From Planoprotostelium fungivorum (Eukaryota > Evosea > Variosea > Cavosteliida > Cavosteliaceae): a DNA stretch of 64,000 nucleotides. The stretch is from NCBI GenBank assembly GCA_003024175.1, contig MDYQ01000002.1:186001-250000 (forward strand), read 5' to 3'. Made by a program: the position numbers and the translations under genes. Position 1 is the first letter of the stretch, and every line of letters starts with the position of its first letter. The notes beneath the pieces were generated by a model. It saw only the letters and a program-made list of their open reading frames with translations, had not been told where the DNA came from and did not search any database. Positions 12,777 through 23,643 of the stretch are shown piece by piece.

Positions 12777-13582
12777 TTAGAATAAGGCTTGTTTCTTGAA
12801 TCGCTTTTGGTGATCTTGGATGATCTCCTTGTGTCTTCTCATCGCCTTCTCATGAGTCGATTCCGGGCTGTCTTCTTCGTTAGAGCTGTGATAGAATGAG
12901 GATGCGAAATAATGTGTGTGATGAATGAATCACTTTTCGAATGAGGCATGATGTCGCTTGAACATCTCTCTGTGTTTCTTCAGTAATTCTTCGTGCCTCT
13001 TCATGGCCTCTTCGTGTGACTTTGATGCCTGTCGTTTGTCAGGGAGGGCTACACGATCGAATCACCTTCGGATCATTCGAGGATGAGCGGTAGGTTCTTG
13101 TCGTCGTCTTTCCGTCGGGTCCAGTGAAGGACTCCGTCTTCTCGTAGTGATCCTTGTTATCATTCGATGGTCGGCGAGGTGGTGGTTGTCTGGGAGGTGT
13201 TTGTGAAGGTCCTCTTCTTGGTGAATTCAACCATTGATCGTAAGTCTTTCTCTTCTCCGGATCACCCAAGGTCTCATATGCTGTAAGAAGTTCATCAGCT
13301 TTGCACCACATGGTGCACGATACCTTCTCCCACTTGAATAAACTTTGTAGAAGCATCCTCTTCAGAGTTCTTGTCAGGGTGATACTTGAGGCTGAGAGCT
13401 CTGTATGCCTTCTTGATCTGAGATTGAGTTGCATCGCGAGGGAGATCCTGTAGAGGTATTAACTTCTTCGTTCTGTGACTTGAGAGATCTTCTCTCACCA
13501 AAGTCTTATAATGGTCCGTGGTGGTTGATGCCACCGACACAAGTAATATGATACAAATTGAAAAGGTGAAAAGAAATCGCAT
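12777..13582 (-). CDS. ER-lumenal DnaJ (Hsp40) co-chaperone
   Basis: The start MRFLFTFSICIILLVSVAS is a clear signal peptide. A J domain follows, with its exons joining as DHYKTLDLPRDATQSQIKKA, YRALSLKYHPDKNSE (the HPD motif that stimulates Hsp70 ATPase) and FIQVGEAYETLGDPEKR. Next is a low-complexity region rich in Pro, Arg and Ser. The tail has two related basic helices, KRHEELLKKHREMFKRHHAS and RRHKEIIQDHQKRFKKQ. There is no zinc-finger domain, no C-terminal substrate domain and no membrane span, so this is a class C-like lumenal J protein acting with BiP. No KDEL is present (it ends QALF). The intron within GEAYETL contains the palindrome GCACCATGTGGTGC. Confidence 0.85.
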
Positions 13583-13954
13583 GATAATGAGCCTGTGTGG
13601 CGCAGTCTTTTGGTCGTCGGGCCAAATTCAATACGGCCCATATGTGGTCACGTGACCTCTATTTTACATCACCCAAATGATGTCGTGAACCATGACCAAA
13701 CTCCAGCAACTTGAGGGCATTACTTCGCACACCGCTATGAATCGACCGGCTTCTCTGAATAGATGTGGGCTGCGATAACACACACACGTGCCCCTTATCC
13801 ATATTGTATCTAGAGACGAAAAGAACGGTTGATAGTGTCTAGCGCTGTTCATGAACGAAGAGATATAAACCGCGATCCAATATTCTCAACAAAATTCGAA
13901 CCAAAAGGCTTGTAGACTTGGAAGATCAGCGATCGATCGCGCATCCAATTATTG
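13583..13954. promoter_or_regulatory. Divergent promoter interval, DnaJ / DUF829 gene
   Basis: 372 bp without a supported gene. An ATATAAA element at about 13863-13869, 85-90 nt before the downstream ATG, could be a TATA box for the + strand gene. No other clear element was seen. Confidence 0.45.
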
Positions 13955-15363
13955 ATGGCGAGTGCGACGACAGTACAGCGAGCTGTATCCTCTGCAAAGT
14001 TACGAGTGATCACCATCGGATGGCTAGGTTGTCCCGAGAGGTGACAGCGATTGTGCTTCCAATGTTGATGATCTCAGGGCTCTGAACAAGTACAACAACT
14101 GGTGGAAGAAGATACCCCTCCAGGCACAGCGTAGAAATGAAAAAGGAGAATGGACATCCACCGATGGCTTACGATTTCGATCTGTCGAAGTCCTTTCGAT
14201 TCGACCTTCCATGAGTGGATGGTGAGCCGACATCGCTTGCAACATCATGATGATCCTCTTTGATGTTAACAGATTCAGGTTGTTCCCCGCCATCGCACGG
14301 AGGCAGAGCAGTCGGTTTGTCGCGCAAGATCTTAAGAAGTGAGTCGTGGCCGGTTTCAGCACCATCTGATCTGATCCCTCTCAGTTTCATGATGCAAGCC
14401 AGACCCGAAGACAAACTCATCGTTCATTCTTTCAGCGCGAATGGAAATTATTTCTACGGTCATGCCATCAACTGGCTGTACGAACCAGCGGTATGACATC
14501 ATCTCCATCACTTGCATCGACTCATTATCTACAGGTCAGCAACGTCTATATCCATGGAATGATTTCCGATAGTGGACCTCCATTTCGAGTGAATGCAGAC
14601 GTGAGTCGAGGACTTTACGTCTCATACGATGATGGATGATGCTGATGGTGACCCCCTCAGACCTTCACGAGAGGATTCGTAGGAGCCATTCTGGCCAAGT
14701 TCACCGTCGTCGCGAAGAAACTTCGAAGTTCCATCCGTCTGAAAGAAAAGCCGAAAGACTCTCTCGTGGCAAAAGAGACGGGTGATATCATGAACGATTT
14801 TTTTTAGAGGATCTTGAGATTGACACGCGGCAGCGAACCATCCCATCTATGAACACTGGCTTTTGACTCCCATCGTTCGCAGATTCTTTGAATTGTGGAT
14901 GAAATTGAACTCGACGAAGAAGAATCTCGTGGACACTCGCCAGGCCTTTTTAGATTCCGATAAGGTGACGTCGCTCGTCTTTTATTCGATTTTATTTACT
15001 GTATTTGGGACTGACAGACGACCCAGATACCAATTCTGATGATGTACAGTGAGGCGGACAAGCTGTTCCCGCCCAGTGACATCCAAAAGTCCATCACACA
15101 GATGAAAGGTCTGGGCTTTCAAGTGACCGAGGTAGCCGACTGCATTCATAATTTTCTCATCATCTCATCATCACCCAGGCCAAATTCGAAAAATCTGCAC
15201 ACGTTTCACACTTGGTCACACATCCAGAAGAATACAATAAGGTAGAGAAGATGGTGATGTCATGTGATGATTGATGGTGATGCAGGCTGTCATCGACTGG
15301 CTGAGAGACAACATCGAGAACGCCGTCACCCCCACGAAAGAACTGCGAGAGCTCCAGAAATAA
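13955..15363 (+). CDS. DUF829 / TMEM53-family alpha/beta-hydrolase-like protein
   Basis: It begins with LRVITIGWLGCPER and continues LNKYNNWWKKIPLQ, the typical N-terminal strand and GW-G turn of TMEM53/DUF829 proteins. Later come RPEDKLIVHSFSANGNYFYG (the HSFSxNG nucleophile-elbow block), FTRGFVGAILAKF, IPILMMYSEADKLFPPSDIQ (acid-residue strand) and HVSHLVTHPEEYNKAVIDWL with a late His. These are the hydrolase-fold landmarks, and the catalytic Ser, Asp and His positions are all present. The substrate is unknown; the animal member lies at the nuclear envelope. About seven short exons carry it. The stop TAA at 15361 lies 17 nt from the stop of convergent SURF6. Confidence 0.8.
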
Positions 15364-15380
15364 AACCCTTCGAGCCCATT

Positions 15381-16492
15381 TTATTTCTGTTTCGACTTTC
15401 CACCGGGGCTGCTGCTGGGTCTCCCATGTTCTTTCCCTCCCCCTGCATTGTTTAAGAACTGCTTCTTCTTTCCTTCGAATCCCGCTCTCTTCTTTGTCTT
15501 CTCCTATCATCGCCATCAGCTACCATGTCCATCGGCCATCACATGTCTTACCTCTGGTTTCTTGGACGGTAGCTTGCCCAATCTTCTCAACTTCCTCTCC
15601 TTCATGTGATTTGAGATGTTGTCTTTTCTCTTCTGCTGCTTCTCCTTCTGAGTCAACTTGACATCATGTGATCTCTGCCTCCATTCCTTCGCAGATTTGT
15701 CTCTCTTCTTCTCCTTCTGCTTCTCTTTCTTCTTAATCAACTTTGCATCGTCCAAGACTTTCACGCCAGAAGCCTTTTCGAAGAGGGAGTTCCATTTGGC
15801 CTCTCCTACATCGGGTGTTGCATCTGTCGTGTCCTGATGGGGTGTGTCAGTGGGGTGATGGACGATGAGAAGGTGATCTCACATCTACGGAGATGTTTTT
15901 GAGAAGCTCTTCTTCTCTCTGGATGGCCTTCAGTGCTTTGTCTCCTCTTCTTGACTTCTCTTTCGCTTCGGCTCGAACCAAGTATTGTGGTTTCGGTTTG
16001 CCGCTCGAAAAATCAAAGAGACTGAATTGCAGACGATCCTGTTCAAATGTTAATGATGATATGATTATCACGTGATAATGAGGAGAAATCACCTCTTGGC
16101 TCTTCTTATTTTTCGTGGGCGTTCCAACTGGTGTCTTCGTCTCTGCTTTCGTTGCACTCTCCGCCTTCGATTCCACTTTCTTCACTGGTTCCCTCTTTAT
16201 CGGTCTGGATGGTTCATTGGATTCTTCTAACTGAGAACTACCTTTCAGTTGGAGTGGTGAAATCGATCATCACCTTGATTCTCTTCTTTGGGGGTGCCTC
16301 TTTGTCATTCGTTCTGTCTTTCCTCTTTAAGTCAATGAGTTCACGTAGTTTCTGTTGCAACTCTTCCTTGTTCTTCGTTGTTTCTGACATTGATGAGATC
16401 TCACATCGAACCGATTTCTACACACTGAACAAAGACAAAAGAGCCTCTCCTTTCGGTTCTGTCACTGGTTCTGCCTTGACCTCTGTAGACAT
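15381..16492 (-). CDS. SURF6: SURF6-family nucleolar ribosome-biogenesis protein
   Basis: A very basic nucleolar protein (yeast Rrp14) of 60S and 40S assembly. The N-terminal block KEELQQKLRELIDLKRKDR is the SURF6 N-motif. The C-terminal part has FSLFDFSSGKPKPQYL, AKWNSLFEKASGVKVLDDAK, long Lys/Glu-rich helices (QKEKQQKRKDNISNHMKERK) and the end RAGFEGKKKQFLNN. This end is reached only if the last intron (GTAAGACATG to GATAG) is removed. Without splicing, the frame ends soon after KKPEVRHVMADG. The first intron is phase 1 and joins SLF to TTKNKEEL. It is a neighbour of other ribosome genes in the window, but I see no sign of shared control. Confidence 0.85.
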
Positions 16493-16673
16493 TTTGTTGA
16501 ACCCGATGCGATTGATGAGATCACCTTGCGAAAAGATGAATTCAAAAAATCGAAAGGAAGCAATCTACAAACGTCAGAAGATAAACGTGGATCTAACTGC
16601 CGCCTTCGTATGAAATCTTCCAGCGCGTCGTGATAACAACGACAAACAGGAACAGCGAGCATCAAAGGCATCA

Positions 16674-19600
16674 ATGAGAGGACTCTCTCTTCTATCGTTC
16701 TTTCTTTGTATCGTCTCGTGTTATGGTGGTGGGTAATAACGATAACAGATGGCGATTGACCGTGATATAGACATCCGAACCGTGAAGGTGGGGAATTCAA
16801 CATCAGCTGACTATCCGTCCATATTCAAAGGTAATGCATCTAACCTCCCAATGGATCTCACAGACATTAGCCGTAACCTCCGGAAATGATGACCTCCGGA
16901 TCTTGTTGGCCCCCGGACAGCACTTGATGAACGATGGTCCTCCCAGTTACCGAGATAACGGCCGAAGCTTAGAATTCGATGTGGAAGACCAGACGGTTGA
17001 AACATACATCGATTTGAGTCAGAACTCATTAGTCTTATGGCACGGTAAAACCCATCCCATCTTTTTTTCTCAATCTCTTGGATAGGTTTCAAACTCTTGT
17101 CCTTCTCCAATGTGGAGCTGAGATATGCTGCATTCAAGATTGGCGCCATCGAGAATTTCCTCCTGTTCAACTTGACCATCCGTCAAGGGTCTCTCTATCT
17201 AGACTCGTTTCCAGTATTCGAAGTGAAAGGTGAGCCATGTATCACTCATATCCCCTTCCCCTTTTCAAGATGTCGACTCCATCTCAGATTCTACGGCCAA
17301 CATCACGAACGTCGTCTTCCAGAACTTGAATCAGAACACTGGAATGTATGCTTACAACACGACTCTAAACGTGAAGGGCCTGCAGATCAACAACTGCTCT
17401 TACGGTGGCTTCGGTCTGTATGCATACACCGTGGCCACCATCGAGGATGTCATCATGACATCATCCACCTCGGATACTTATGGAGCACTCGCATCAGGAG
17501 AAGCATCGAGTGAGTTTCACCATCACGATCATCATCGATGCTGATGGACACACAGCCGTCACATTAAGAAACATCTTTGCCACGAACGTAACTGCCGTCG
17601 ACCTCATCGAATTCTCTACCACCACCATCGAGATCTACAACTGTACTATCATCTATTGCACACAGGTGCTCCTCTCTACCTGCCTCTCTCGCTGAACCAT
17701 CCAACAGATCAGCGGACTTCAGAAGAGGCAATCTGCAGTCACCGCCGCAGGTCTAATCTTCATCAGCAGCGCCAACAACACCATCGTAGATGGTTTATAC
17801 ATGTACAACAACCAACACGATCAGGGATCCTCTTTCAGCGCCACACACAACACGGGGGTGAGTGTGACGTCATCACCCTATGTAGTGACGTCATCACCCT
17901 ATGTGATGACGTAATGACACGTCACAGGCCATGATGACCAACTCGGTCTTCGATTCGAACAGTGGAATGAGCGGTGCTGTCATCATTCAATTCTCCGAGG
18001 TGAATAACAGATATCGTCCACGACTCACGATGTTGCAGCTGAAGATGAGCAACACGATCATCCGAAACTGCCAGGCCCAGATGGCTGGAGGAGTTCGATC
18101 TGACGCATCGGAGTTGAGGATCTACAACACGACGGTGACATACAGATGTGGAGTTGATATCTGAAGGAGACAGATCGAGGGAAATAATGCACGACAAGCG
18201 GGAGGGATATATGCTTCTCATTCGAATGTGACCCTCACCTCTTGCTCCGTGGCACGTAACACTGCAAACGATTCACCGGATACCTATCTCTTCGCCTCTT
18301 CCATCAATTCGTATTCGTCTGCAGGAAATGCATGTGAGTCATCTCATCATGTCCATCGTGATCGCGATCGTGTCGATGCTGATGAGGCTGATGGTGAATC
18401 AGCTTGTTGTGATACTTCTTCTCCTCTCAACTGTGGGGCCAGTTGCTGCAATCTAAATTGTCTCTCCTGTGGTGTCCAAGAGGCCGTTTATTCCGTGGTC
18501 GATTGCGATGCTGCCGACAGCAAACCCTCCCGTGATCGATCATCTCTATCAGCCGGTGGCATAGTTGGTAAGACATCACACATGACATCGCACATGACAT
18601 CGCACATAACATCACACATGACATCACACATCGAGACATCACACATCGAGACATCACACATCGAGACATCACACATCGAGACATCACACATCGAGACATC
18701 ACATCAAGATATAGAGGTGGTAGTACGTGATGGATGAACTCTTCAGGTATCGTCATCGCTTGTGTCTTCATCGTAGGTGTATTGATCGGTGTCGTTGTGT
18801 GGCAGTACATATCAAAGAAGGAACTGAAGAAGAGATTCGAGATGGAAAGGTGAAAGAAGGATGTGAGGGAGAGAGTGAACAGAGACAGTCTAATGGACCT
18901 CAACATGTCTGTGTATCTGTCAGATATACAGATGGATAACGTCATCGGTGCCGGACATTTCGGTGAGAGTTCATTCTACCTGTCATTCGTACGTACTGAC
19001 CGTCTGGGTAGGTACCGTCTATCGCGGTACTTGGTGAGTTGTAGATCGATGACGTCATTCTGATTTCCTCAGGAACGGTACCACTACGGTAGCTTGTAAA
19101 CAGCTGAAGCAGGGAATGGATGATAGAAAAGAAGTGGGGCTACTCATGTAAGATGTCTCACGTGATATCACACCTGTCTCAGCCTCTGCAGGAAGCTAAA
19201 CCATCCGAACATTGTTCGATTTTTGGGGGTATTTATAGATCAGAAGGAGGCTAAATTCATGGTGCTGGAATTCTGTCCCCTGGGTTCTCTGTGTGACTTT
19301 TTGCAATGGAAGCCAAACGCAGAGCAGGTGAGTGTCAGCCTAGGTTCTATCTTTAGATCTGACGTGACGTGACAGTTGGTACTGCAGGACAGACTGGCCA
19401 TAGCTTTTGATATCGCCAGTGGAATGATCTATTTACACTCGTGCGGCATCATCCACAGAGATCTCGGCGCGAGAAACGTGAGTCTCTTCATACGTCACGT
19501 ACGTACGTACTCACTGGAGCTGACAGGTCCTCCTGGAGAAGACGGGTGACAGATACGTCGCGAAGGTGAGAGGAGAGGGGAGGGAAAGGTTTGACTCGTT

Positions 19601-20319
19601 GTAGATATCCGATTTCGGGTTATCGAAACAGTCTTCTCAGTATTACGAGGCGGGAAGCACAATCGCGTACAAGTGGTCTGCACCGGAGGTAATCTCGTGT
19701 AGATTTCGTGTATTGAGAGGTACAGATGATAGCGTACGGAAAATCCAATGCGAAGAGTGACGTCTGGTCTTACGGAGGTATACACTCATCCATCATCCAT
19801 CTCATCACAGGATCGACATCACATCATCTCATCAAAAGATCGACATCATCACATCATGTGCACAAACAGAGACGAATGCAACTTGTCTCATTCCTCTTCC
19901 AGTTACCCTCTGGGAGATGATGACCAACGGACTCATCCCCTACCAAGGATTGTCTAACGCCGAAGCCGTTGAATTGGTCAAGTCTGGTCAACGATTACCT
20001 CAACCAGACGAGTGCCCAGACATTTTATGGGATCACATTCTGTCCTGCTGGAACAGTGTTTCAGAAGAGCGACCCAACTTCACAGAGTGAGGTGACCATG
20101 CGACAGATCGCATGATGACGTTTTATAGATGTGCGGAGCAGCTGAGACTCATGATGGGGAAAGAAGAGAAGGACGACATCAACCCAAATCTCTTGGTGCA
20201 ATCATCACATTATCAGACGGAGATGGTGAGATGATGTGCAGGTGATGTATCTTTCTGACCAGACACAGACGAATACAAACATCGTCATCTACCAAGAACA
20301 CATCCTCAACGAGGTGTAA
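16674..20319 (+). CDS. Receptor-type tyrosine kinase with beta-helix ectodomain
   Basis: Exons join to roughly 850-900 residues. An N-terminal hydrophobic signal (MRGLSLLSFFLCIV) is followed by about 500 residues of Asn/Thr/Ser-rich repeats in the style of right-handed parallel beta-helix proteins (FATNVTAVDLIEFSTTTIEI; NTIIRNCQAQMAGGVRS). A Cys-rich segment follows (CCDTSSPLNCGASCC, CLSCG), then one transmembrane helix (GIVIACVFIVGVLIGVVVWQ). The cytoplasmic kinase has the glycine loop IGAGHFGTVYRG, the lysine VACKQLK, catalytic loop HRDLGARN, ISDFGLSK, and KWSAPE, SDVWSYG and ERPNF. HRDLxARN and WSAPE are tyrosine-kinase rather than Ser/Thr signatures. The first intron is only about 36 nt and its borders are uncertain. 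A 22-nt exon encodes part of the glycine loop. Confidence 0.82.
17866..17926. repeat. Intronic duplication carrying TGACGTCA palindromes
   Basis: The unit TGACGTCATCACCCTATG occurs twice in tandem, followed by a third decayed TGATGACGTAATGACACGTCACAG that forms the acceptor. It lies in an intron of the receptor kinase gene. TGACGTCA is a CRE/ATF-type palindrome, though inside an intron this may be chance. Confidence 0.7.
18573..18704. repeat. Intronic minisatellite of 12-bp and 15-bp units
   Basis: Five 12-bp variants of GACATCACACAT are followed by five exact copies of ACATCACACATCGAG at 18621, 18636, 18651, 18666 and 18681. The array lies in the intron just before the transmembrane exon of the receptor kinase. 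It is likely to vary in copy number between strains. Confidence 0.9.
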
Positions 20320-20496
20320 ATACGAAACAGTGAGGTGTTGAGGAATAAATCTTTGGAAAATGATTTTATTTGTGCGCAAACATTGAAATCCGTTCACGGT
20401 TTCGGAGGTCATTCACCGAATGGTAGACACTCACGATCGGATGCACTACAGCACATATTTCTAAAACCAACAACAAGAAACAACAACTCTTTCAAC

Positions 20497-23351
20497 ATGT
20501 GTATGGTATGTATCTTATTCTCGGATGTATGGAGCTGATGGGAGAGATCACAGGGTCTCATTTCAGCGAATCAAACGAAGAACAACTCCCATTTGACGGC
20601 AGTATCGTCTGCGATCCAAGCCATCCTCTATGATCTCACCTCTCGGGTCACCGTCACACAGACATTCCAAAACACCTCGAATGGCCCACAGGAGATCTCA
20701 TACTCCTATCCACTGGCCAAAGGGGCTACCGTCTCTTCCTTCCATGCGCTCGTAGATGGAAAGTTGATCAAAGGAATCTTGAAGGAGAAGAAGAAGGCCC
20801 AGGAAGAATATGACGACGCATTGGCTAGCGGAAACCAAGCATACTTGTCCGAACAAGGTGAGAAACGACAGGATGAGTTACAGATGATGACCCTAAGTAG
20901 TGAATGAGGATACATTCAGATGTTCCGTCGGCAGATTAGATGCAGGAAAAGAAGTCACACTCGTCTTGGCTTACGTTTCGGAGTTGAAGTGGCAGAATGG
21001 AAAGATCATCTTCGCCCTCCCTCCCCACAACTCCAACTGCAAGAATGTATGTCCCTCTATCCCATCACCGAGGATCGTCTAGATGATTGACCGTCATCGC
21101 AGGTGAAATTGAACGTGGAAGTGATCAGCAGCTACGGATTAGAGAACATCACGAGTAATGTGGAGATGAAGGTCGTGGGCAACCGCGTGGAAGCCACTTT
21201 ACACGATGGAAAATCACCCGAGCTGACTCTATCCGTCAAGAACGCCTTTACGTGAGTCGAAATCATCTCGAATTATCTCGTTTACAACATTGTAGACCGA
21301 TAGCCCATTCAGAGAGAAACCAAGACGGAATTGTCACTTCCTTTCAATTTCACCCAGACATGACACAAGCTGAAGAAGATGAAGAGGTGAGTTCACGGTG
21401 TAGACAATTCGAACTCATCTACAACGTTGTAGATCAACACGGAGATCATCTTCCTCATCGATTGCTCTGGTTCCATGTCCGGCTCCCCCATTCAGGCGGT
21501 GAGTCCATCTACAACGTTGTAGATGAGTTCATTCCAATAAAACCTTCCCAGGTCAACGAGACGGTCGCCATGCTTCTCAGAAGTCTACCCGAGTCCTGCT
21601 CTTTCAACATCTACAACTTTGGCTCGAATTACAATCGCATCTTTCAGATCGGAAGCAGGCCTTACAGTGAAGAGACGTTCGACATGGCCATGAAGATGAA
21701 CTCCGTTCGAAAGGCTGACCTCGGCGGCACGAACCTCTACGAGCCTCTGAAGGCCATCTTGTCTTCTGCTCCTCTACCTGGTCACTCTAGGCAGATCTTC
21801 CTGTTGACCGACGGAGCTGTGAGATCTTTGTAGAGAAAAAAAAAATGACGGGAGCAGGTATCGAACTCTGCACATTGCATCGATTTGGCAAAGACGGATT
21901 CTCACGTCACGCGTATCTTCACGTTCGGAATTGGAACGGGAGTGGACAGGCATCTGGTGAGGAATATCGCGGAGAACAGTCACGGAGGCTGTGAATTCAT
22001 CGATTCGACGAACATGAACGAGGCCGTTATGAGACAACTGAACCGGGCGATGAAACCAGCTCTGACACAGGTGATCATCGTACATCTGACATCATGATCA
22101 TGATGATGACGATCGACATCATCATGAGATGCTGACTGATCTCACAGTTGAGCATGAACTGGGGTGATCTGAAAGACGTGAGTCTATCATCTACAAACAT
22201 GATCGTGACGTCATTCTTCAGGTTAGATCCAGCCCCTACTACCTCCCTCCCATCTTTTCAGGAGATCACTTGAACGTCTACTTGTCATTAGATGCCACGG
22301 CTCTATCTCAACTGAAAGACAAGAAGATAACGGGAACTCTCAACGGAAAATACGGCAAGAAAGATTTCTCTCAACAAGTGAGCGTTGTAGATGGAATTTC
22401 GATTGATTCTCGAATAGATCACTGTCAATGTGGAGTCCGCCACGGCACCTGCACCGGAAGATTTCGTTTTGACAAAGTGAGTCATGACGATGACGATCTC
22501 TCATCACGCTCATGACGATACAGGTTGTACGGTAGATCAGTTATCGATAGCTTGCAGTCGGGTAGGAGCTACCTCCACAAGCCTGATGGAAAGACAGACA
22601 GAGCAGAATCTGACATCCAAAAGGAGATCGTATCCATCTCACTCTCCACAGGTATCCTCTCTCAGCACACTGCCTTCGTGGCAGGTGATCATCACCTTCC
22701 ATCATCACATGTCTGATGATCTCTTCAGTTCACGAGACCGATGGCAAGATAACCGAAGAGACCGTTCAATTCATAGACATGTCTTCTGCATCTCAACCTC
22801 AGACATCCACCTTTGGTCTGTGCCGATTGAGAGATGCTGCTCCTCCTGGGTCTGTTCGCCGCTCCTCTCTCGCTTCACATTCCGTGACAGCAGCTCCCAT
22901 GAAGAAGATGAAAGAGAAGAAGTCCGAATCCATTCGATCAGACAACCTGGAGAGCATGGAAAAGTTGGCGAGACCGTCGGCAGCAGCAGCACCCAGGGCC
23001 TTCTCCTCTGCCTCCTCGAAGGGAAGCAGCCCACCGACCTCCTCTTCTTCATCACCTCTCTCATCCATCTTGTCTCATCAGAGATCGAACGGATCGTTTG
23101 ACGTGACCGTCCTCTCTGTCCTTCCATTCGACCAGAAGAGAGTCGAAGCGAAGAAGTTGACTCCGGATGGATTCCAAGTGTGGGTCACGGCCGTTGTCGT
23201 GGCTTATCTGGAGGGGAAAATGAAGGAGGGCAAGGACACGTGGACTTTGGCCGTGAGAAAGGCAAAGAACTGGATGAAGAAGGAGGGTGGAGGTGTGGCC
23301 GTGGAGACTTGGTTGGAGGCGGCCGAAAAGTTTGTCGAAGAGACGAAATAA
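20497..23351 (+). CDS. VIT and von Willebrand A domain protein
   Basis: An ITIH/VWA5A-like layout. The N-terminal VIT domain contains VTVTQTFQNTSNGPQEISYS, YPLAKGATVSSFHALVDGK and RLDAGKEVTLVLAYVSEL. The VWA domain begins IIFLIDCSGSMSGSPI, with the complete MIDAS DxSxS, and continues through FNIYNFGSNYNRIF, DLGGTNLYEPLKAIL and RQIFLLTDGA. After a linker there is a Ser/Pro-rich stretch and the C-terminal helical part LTPDGFQVWVTAVVVAYLEG. The first exon is only MCM; the acceptor CACAG before GLISANQT gives the open frame. No signal peptide is visible, so a cytosolic form like VWA5A is likely. Two successive introns around the MIDAS exon carry the same 18-nt palindrome. The gene lies 178 nt downstream of the receptor kinase on the same strand. 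Confidence 0.88.
21417..21434. repeat. Perfect 18-nt palindrome at an intron acceptor
   Basis: ATCTACAACGTTGTAGAT ends an intron of the VIT/VWA gene; the splice acceptor TTGTAG is its right arm. An identical copy lies at 21507-21524 in the next intron, where the acceptor is further downstream. Confidence 0.9.
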
Positions 23352-23643
23352 AAGGACCGAATGGAGGGTGGCGTGCGATGATGTTTGTGAAGGATGTTGT
23401 TGTGTCACGTGATGACGAGACGGACACTGTTCATGATCGTCGAAGTGGGTTCCAGCAACGGGCTGCTCCGAGTACAGAGTAGACATCTCACAGTGGCCAA
23501 TAGATTTCTTCCAAAGGTGAAGAAGAAACAACAAAGGAGGATTCTTCAGAGAAGTGGAAAGGCAGGACTGACATGATTTGTCGGACTGACAACTCGTCAG
23601 AGAAGGAGTCTCCTCTTTCACCATCATACCCAGCACAACCGAG

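Noticed and set aside
13590-13660. tRNA-like stretch: TGGCGCAGTCTTTTGG resembles an A box
   Set aside because: No B box (GGTTCRANNCC) follows within 70 nt and no cloverleaf can be formed. It lies in a promoter interval.
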